A DNA stretch of 64,000 nucleotides from Sipunculus nudus (taxonomy: Eukaryota; Annelida; Sipuncula; Golfingiida; Sipunculidae): NCBI GenBank assembly GCA_026874595.1, contig CM049320.1, positions 21,709,714 through 21,773,713 on the forward strand, written 5' to 3'. The position numbers and the translations under genes are program-made. Below are positions 58,881 to 64,000 of this stretch, piece by piece. Under the pieces are notes generated by a model, which searched no databases, was not told the origin of the DNA, and saw only the letters and a list, made by a program, of their open reading frames with translations. The stretch's first letter is position 1. Every line of letters starts with the position of its first letter.

Positions 58881-61800
58881 ATGTTAGGGGGCTAAGGAAC
58901 AAAGGAAAAAGAAAGTAAATGTTTCAATGGTTATTAGATAAAAAAATGTAAAGAAAGTGTAATCTTTTTACAAGAGACTCACGTTACTCCAGATATTCAG
59001 CAACAATGGAAAGAACAATGGGACGGCTTATGTTTTTTTTTCTTGCGGTACACCCCTCGCACGAGGAGTTGTTACACTTATTGGCAGCATGGTGAAATTT
59101 AAAGAGATTTATTCTCATATTGATGACTTTGGTAGATATATAATTTTAAGGGCGATAATACAAGGGTCAGAATTTCTCATAATCAATACTTATGTACCAA
59201 ACACAGAGCCTGATCAAATAGAATTTTTTACGAAAATACATAAAAAAAATCAAGAGCATGCAACAGGACACTGAATCACATATAATCTTGGGTAGGGATT
59301 TCAACTTTTGCTTTTCACAACAAGACGCCGATGGATGAGGTTACAGACCTAGACATAAGACAATACAAAAGGTGAACCAAATCATGTATGAGATGGATTT
59401 TATTGACATATGGAGAATATACTTGTAGGTCAAAAACGCCCCTGCGTCAACGCAGACTGGATATGATACTATTGTCTAATGATTTAAATTCTCGCATGAA
59501 ATATGTAAGTGTAATACCAGCCATATCTACTGATCATTCAGCAGTTACATGCACTGTAGGGTCTGTGCTCAATGCTAAACGCGGCCCATCATACTGGAAA
59601 TTTAATAACTCTTTGTTACATGATAAAGATTATAAGAAGCTTATAAAAGACAGTGTAATCAAACTCGTGAAAAGGATAAAGATACTATGGATGAAAAAGG
59701 TAGGAATATTTGAAATATAAAATAAGAGAAATTACAATTGAATACTCAAAGAAAAAACAGAAGAATAATATAAAGAAATTAGATACCTTAGAACAAAATT
59801 TAGCGGAAGCGAAAAAGAATCTACGAAAAGATACACCAATGAGTCTGACGACATATGAGCAGCGGAAAAAAGAATATGAACAGTTTTACGAGCAGTATAT
59901 AGAAGGGTTAATAGTGCGATCACGTGTTGATTGGTACGAACAAGGAGAACGGAGTACAAAGTATTTCCTGAATATTGAGAAAAGTAATAAAAAGAAAACC
60001 ATTATAAATAAACTTGTAGTGAACAATATTGAAGTGTTGGAGCCCGAGAATATAATGAAAGAGATAAAAAAATATTATCAGGAAAAATATTTTTAAAAAA
60101 TTAAGATAAAGGAAAAAAACTGTGTACAATATTTTGATGATCTAAAGGTACCAGTGTTGCCAGAAAATGAATTTAATATATGTGAAAGTGAATTACTAAG
60201 GATGAAATTAAAAAGGTATTGAGGGAAATGAAAAATAACAAAATACCTGGAAATGATGGATTATCCAATTTTTTTATATTGAATTTTTTTATCTATTTTG
60301 TGATGATCTCTTGAATTGTTTTAATATATATTTCTGCGATGGGTCACTGACTTCAAGTCAGAGACAAGCTGTAATAACTCTTATAGAAAAACCTGGTTAA
60401 GACAACAGGAAATTATCATCATGGAGACCGATCAGTCTATTAAATGTAGATATTAAGATATTAAGTAAACTTTTAGCGCAACGTCTGAAGAAATGTCTTA
60501 CTATACTTATAGATGAAGACCAAAGTGCTTTTGTCAAAGGAAGAAGAATTTCAGATACCAGTAGCCATATAAGAGATATATTAGATTACTGTCATATAGA
60601 AAAGAATAAAGCTATTATTTTTGCAGTTGATTTTGCAGCTGCATTTGATTCTATAGATTATGTTTTCATGTCTGTTACTCTGAAAAATATTTGGATTCGG
60701 GAAAATATTTCAAAGATGGATTACCGTATTACACAATAACCTGGAGAGCTGTGTTCTTAATAATGGTTATACCACAGGCCATTTTAAGTTGGAAAGAGGC
60801 ACCAGACAGGGGAATCCTATAGCCCCATACCTGTTCTTATTATCTATTGAAGTATTAGCAATGGTAATACGCCAATCAAACAAAGTCAAAGGTATAAACA
60901 TTAATGGTGTTGAGATAAAACAATGTATGTATGCTGATGACACAACATTCTTTTTAAACAATCAACAATCCATGACAGAAGTTAGACAAATACTGAATAA
61001 TTTTGCACTGATCTCATCTCTTGAAATAAATTATAATAAATGTGAAGCTGCATGGCTCGGCTGCCCCAAAAGCAAAACCCCGGAACAAGATGATATTAAA
61101 TGGATAAATTTACATGATAAAGCGATAAAAATTCTTGGAATCTGATACACTTATAATAAAACACTTTCGGATACATTTAATTTTGAAAACATTCACAATA
61201 AATTAGTAGTCCTGTTTAATATATGGAAAACGAGAGCATTGACAATATTCGGTAGAAATTCAATTGTTAAAACCCTGGGGATCAGTAAAGTACTTTATGT
61301 TTCAAATGTTTTAGAACCTCCTCCGAACTTTGTAAAGAAAGTGAAAAGTTGTGTTGTTGACTTCAAATGGTATGGAAGAAAGCCAAAAATTAAATATGAA
61401 GTCATTTTAAACGCCAAAGAAAATGGAGGAACAGGTTTGCCAGATATAGCCGCAATAGTAGAAACACAGAGGATTATGTGTATTGCTAGGATTAAGGACA
61501 TGAAGAAAGCAAAATGCACCGTTATACCGAATCATTTTTTACATAAATTTGGTGGTCTAGCCAATTTATCTGATAATTTAGATATAAATGTTATTAATGG
61601 AAAGATATCCAGGTACTTTCGACATTGCTTACAGTCATGGTCTGATTTCATGACTGTAGACCCAGTTGATACTAGCACTATATTGAATCAACAACTGTGG
61701 AATAATAAGTTTATACAAATAGGAGGTGGATCTACATATATAAAATATTTAGATGAGTTGGGGATAAAATATGTGTATCATGTATTGCATAAAGATGGAC

Positions 61801-62602
61801 GAAAAAAGGCATTTTCAGACGCTATATCTGAAAATGCTGCTTATACAATAAATTGTATTCACTGGAGAGGATTACAAGAGGCCATTCCGCAAAAATGGAA
61901 AGAACTGTTAAGGAACCAAAATACTTGCGATGAAACAGAGTTTAAAAACATTTTCTCTGGAGGTGAAAATTTAGATAATGCTGCAAATGTGAATTTCAAA
62001 CAGGTCTACTCACGAATAATTCAGGACAAAGTTGAAGAACCAGTGAATAAAATAAATTTGCAAGGGAATCTTGATTCGAATAATGTTTGTTGGAAAAGAG
62101 CTGTAAAAATGTATATGAAACTACTTTGGATATGTACTTAAGACAGTTTCAATTCAAAATCATACATAATATATTAACTGTCAATGATAATTTACACACA
62201 TGGAGACTGATGGACACTAATAGATGTTCATACTGTTTTATGGATAAAGAATCAGTTGTCCATTTGTTCTGTGAATGTTTAATGGTTAAATCTCTTTACT
62301 TTCACATTATAAATTGGGCGCATCGAGCTGGCATCTATATACCACCATTAACACCTGAAACTGTGTATATGGGTTGCCCGGATGATACGCCGTTTAAACA
62401 GCTTGTTGATTTCTTGTTATTAATTTATAAGTTTATCATATTTACTCAACGTAAGCAGGGCAAGGTCCCTTCACTGTCAACATTCCTTGCGCATGTGAAG
62501 CATAATGAAAAGATCGAACGTAATACATCAGAAAAGAATGAATTAGTGAATAAGCATCTTGAAAAATGGGGACAAATACTCGCCATTCTCAATAATTCTT
62601 GA
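58853..62602 (+). pseudogene. LINE C ORF2: endonuclease plus reverse transcriptase, broken
   Basis: It starts MPSFQVITLNVRGLRNKGKR, the endonuclease N-terminus, and slips near 58920. Nuclease blocks follow: VIFLQETHVT, INTYVPN, GRDFNF (59290), SRLDMILLS-like (here RRLDMILLS), and STDHSAV. The linker is 59581-60096. RT blocks begin with IPGNDGLSN (60243), WRPISLLNVDIK (60423), FAVDFAAAFDSIDY (60622), and RGTRQGNPIAPYLF with CMYADDTTFFL (60789-61145). The thumb and connection are an intact 300-codon frame, 61239-62141. The last frame, 62087-62602, has CSYCFMDKESVVHLFCEC, a CCHC knuckle. About five frameshifts or stops split it. Confidence 0.88.
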
Positions 62603-64000
62603 TTATTGTGAAGCCACATGAAGTGTTTTTGTTGCTACATCCTTTGTTTTATATACAACAATTGTCTTGTAATGTTTTTGTTAGTGTAATGATGTCGATG
62701 AGGAAAAAAGATAAATGCTTAAATGATAAGTCTGAGACATTATTACAAAGAATAGAGAAGAGAAAGAAAAAAATACAAAAAAAAGAAAAAAAGTGTGTAC
62801 AAAAATATAAACAGACAATTATAAAAAGTCAAAATTATTTTTTAATATATTAACCTCAATTAAAATTGATCTAATGTACACCATAAAAAATACGCGTGTG
62901 TAGTATTAAAGCAGCATGGAAAAAGTAGATGATACAAGTTCTTACTACTTTACATAATATTTCGTTTTCTACTCCCAACGTTCAATTCCGATGGTTATTT
63001 TAATACTGGTGGCCAGGCACAGTGTAAGTCCTAATCTATCGTTACAACGTTTTTTCCCTACAGTGTAACAATTAACAGTCACGTGGGTATGAGAATGGGT
63101 TGATTGGGGGAAAGGTCTTCAGTTTTCTCAGTGGTTTTTACCTCTACAGATTACCAATGCATCAAGATCAAGTCAAATAGTATTCACTACCAAACAACTT
63201 ATTTATATTCATAGTGTCTTTATTTCACGTTTAGGTTAAGGTTTATATCTGAACCCATGCATGTGTAGGTCCTGAAGAAAGCATTGCAAAATAGGGCAAG
63301 GTTGTAACTTTACACATTTACCTCAGGCAACGAATATAACTTCTTGCATTTGTAAATATCTTATTTACTGACATTCGTATGGCATTATATCTCGTAGTTC
63401 AATAAAAATAAAAATAATAATAATAACAATAACAATAACAATAACCTGATTATTCTGATTATTTCTCGACAGAATGTCCAGTTGTCGAAATCCAGCGCCT
63501 AAACAATTACGCGCTCATAACCACAAAGAAAACACAATGTTTGAAAGAGCCCGTACCTCTCCCAAATCCCCTTTGTTCTCTGTTTTACTTGTGTATTTTC
63601 AACTAATGGCCTGTCGAAATTAGCTTTTAACTAGTATTAAAAAAGAGTCTAACATCTACTAGGAAGCAAATCCCAGGCCTGGGGGGCTTTGAAGCTGACG
63701 ATTAATCTCCTTTCAGGTGAAACATTGGCAATAATATCCACCAAAACTGAAAGCAGTAGTTCAATATATAAGTCTGAAGTTTGGCATGTCCCTCCATCCT
63801 GAAGAGTTTTCTCGTAGACCAGACAGGTGGCACCAGCTATCTTCCCATATTCGGAGAATTACGTTGATGCCTTTTTCTCATGAGTAGTTTGTGTATTGGC
63901 CTGAAATGATTAATGTCCATATAGATCTTGGATACCACCATATCGTCTTCAAGACTGGTGAGGCTATCTGCATTTGCTTTTGCGTGGCGTTTTCTTTGGT
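62603..64000. other. LINE C 3' flank and remaining SDR intron
   Basis: It contains a K-rich frame (62599-62853) that is only A-rich sequence, and an (AATAA)/(AAC)n run at 63401-63445 that may be the LINE tail. A splice-like TTTCAG at 63712-63717 does not lead into recognisable SDR sequence. No gene is supported to the window end. Confidence 0.45.

Larger units (their letters stand above)
57221..62602 (+). mobile_element. LINE C: nearly full-length L1/Tx1-type retrotransposon
   Basis: ORF1 (57221-58132), spacer with a small ORF (58527-58880), and ORF2 (58853-62602) lie in order on the plus strand. The 3' untranslated part may run to an (AATAA/AAC)n tail at 63401-63445. It lies inside an intron of the right SDR gene, in the gene's orientation. 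ORF1 has two in-frame stops; ORF2 has several frameshifts. Catalytic motifs are nonetheless intact, so it is a fairly young dead copy. It is a different family from LINE B. Confidence 0.88.

Noticed and set aside
62599-62853. 84-codon Lys-rich ORF after LINE C
   Set aside because: It is A-rich 3' sequence of the element with no domain.
63712-63800. Possible next SDR exon after TTTCAG
   Set aside because: The translated sequence lacks the expected VNNAG block in any phase.

Overview
The window looks like metazoan nuclear DNA. It has split genes with GT-AG introns, long (TA)n tracts, non-LTR retrotransposons, tRNA-derived short repeats and large satellite arrays. Host coding density is very low. 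The repeat types fit a mollusc or other lophotrochozoan; that placement is inference, and no species can be named from the sequence alone.

Host genes. Two short-chain dehydrogenase/reductase (SDR) genes lie on the + strand at opposite ends. The left one (1706-3537) shows only its last five exons, with the catalytic YSVSK and the C-terminus. The right one (53533-56486) shows its first three recognised exons, with the start codon, the glycine-rich cofactor loop and the end of the Rossmann half; the rest should lie beyond base 64000. They look like neighbouring SDR paralogues separated by about 50 kb of repeats. A further probable exon of an unknown gene is at 30271-30495. Two copies of a TATA-driven first exon encoding a signal peptide are at 15469 and 26138.

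Repeats. From 7672 to 28108 a ~10-kb unit is present twice in direct tandem orientation, a few percent diverged by eye. Each copy carries, in order, the 5' half of a degenerate LINE, unique-looking DNA, a 102-bp satellite array (11939-13995; 22249-24548), a poly-G tract, (TA)n, and the signal-peptide first exon with its TATA box. A third partial copy (45237-46320) shares the right end exactly with copy 1. An older relative of another part lies at 33650-34140.

Mobile elements. Three LINEs are recognised. LINE A (minus, 6503-8880) has an endonuclease like that of CFDP2-type elements and breaks off inside the reverse transcriptase. LINE B (minus, about 34988-42440) is of the L1/Tx1 type, with a coiled-coil ORF1, an ORF2, and an unusual 2.4-kb spacer of diverged direct repeats. 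LINE C (plus, about 57221-62602, possibly to 63445) is nearly full length and L1/Tx1-like. It sits in an intron of the right SDR gene and has an intact 117-codon ORF with a signal peptide between its two broken main ORFs. A decayed Ulp1-PHD-type C-terminus lies at 51200-51483. Two tRNA-derived SINE-like elements and a dispersed family of ~340-bp units fill other gaps.

No rRNA genes, functional tRNA genes, CRISPR arrays or operon-like structures were seen. The remaining DNA is AT-rich with no supportable genes.
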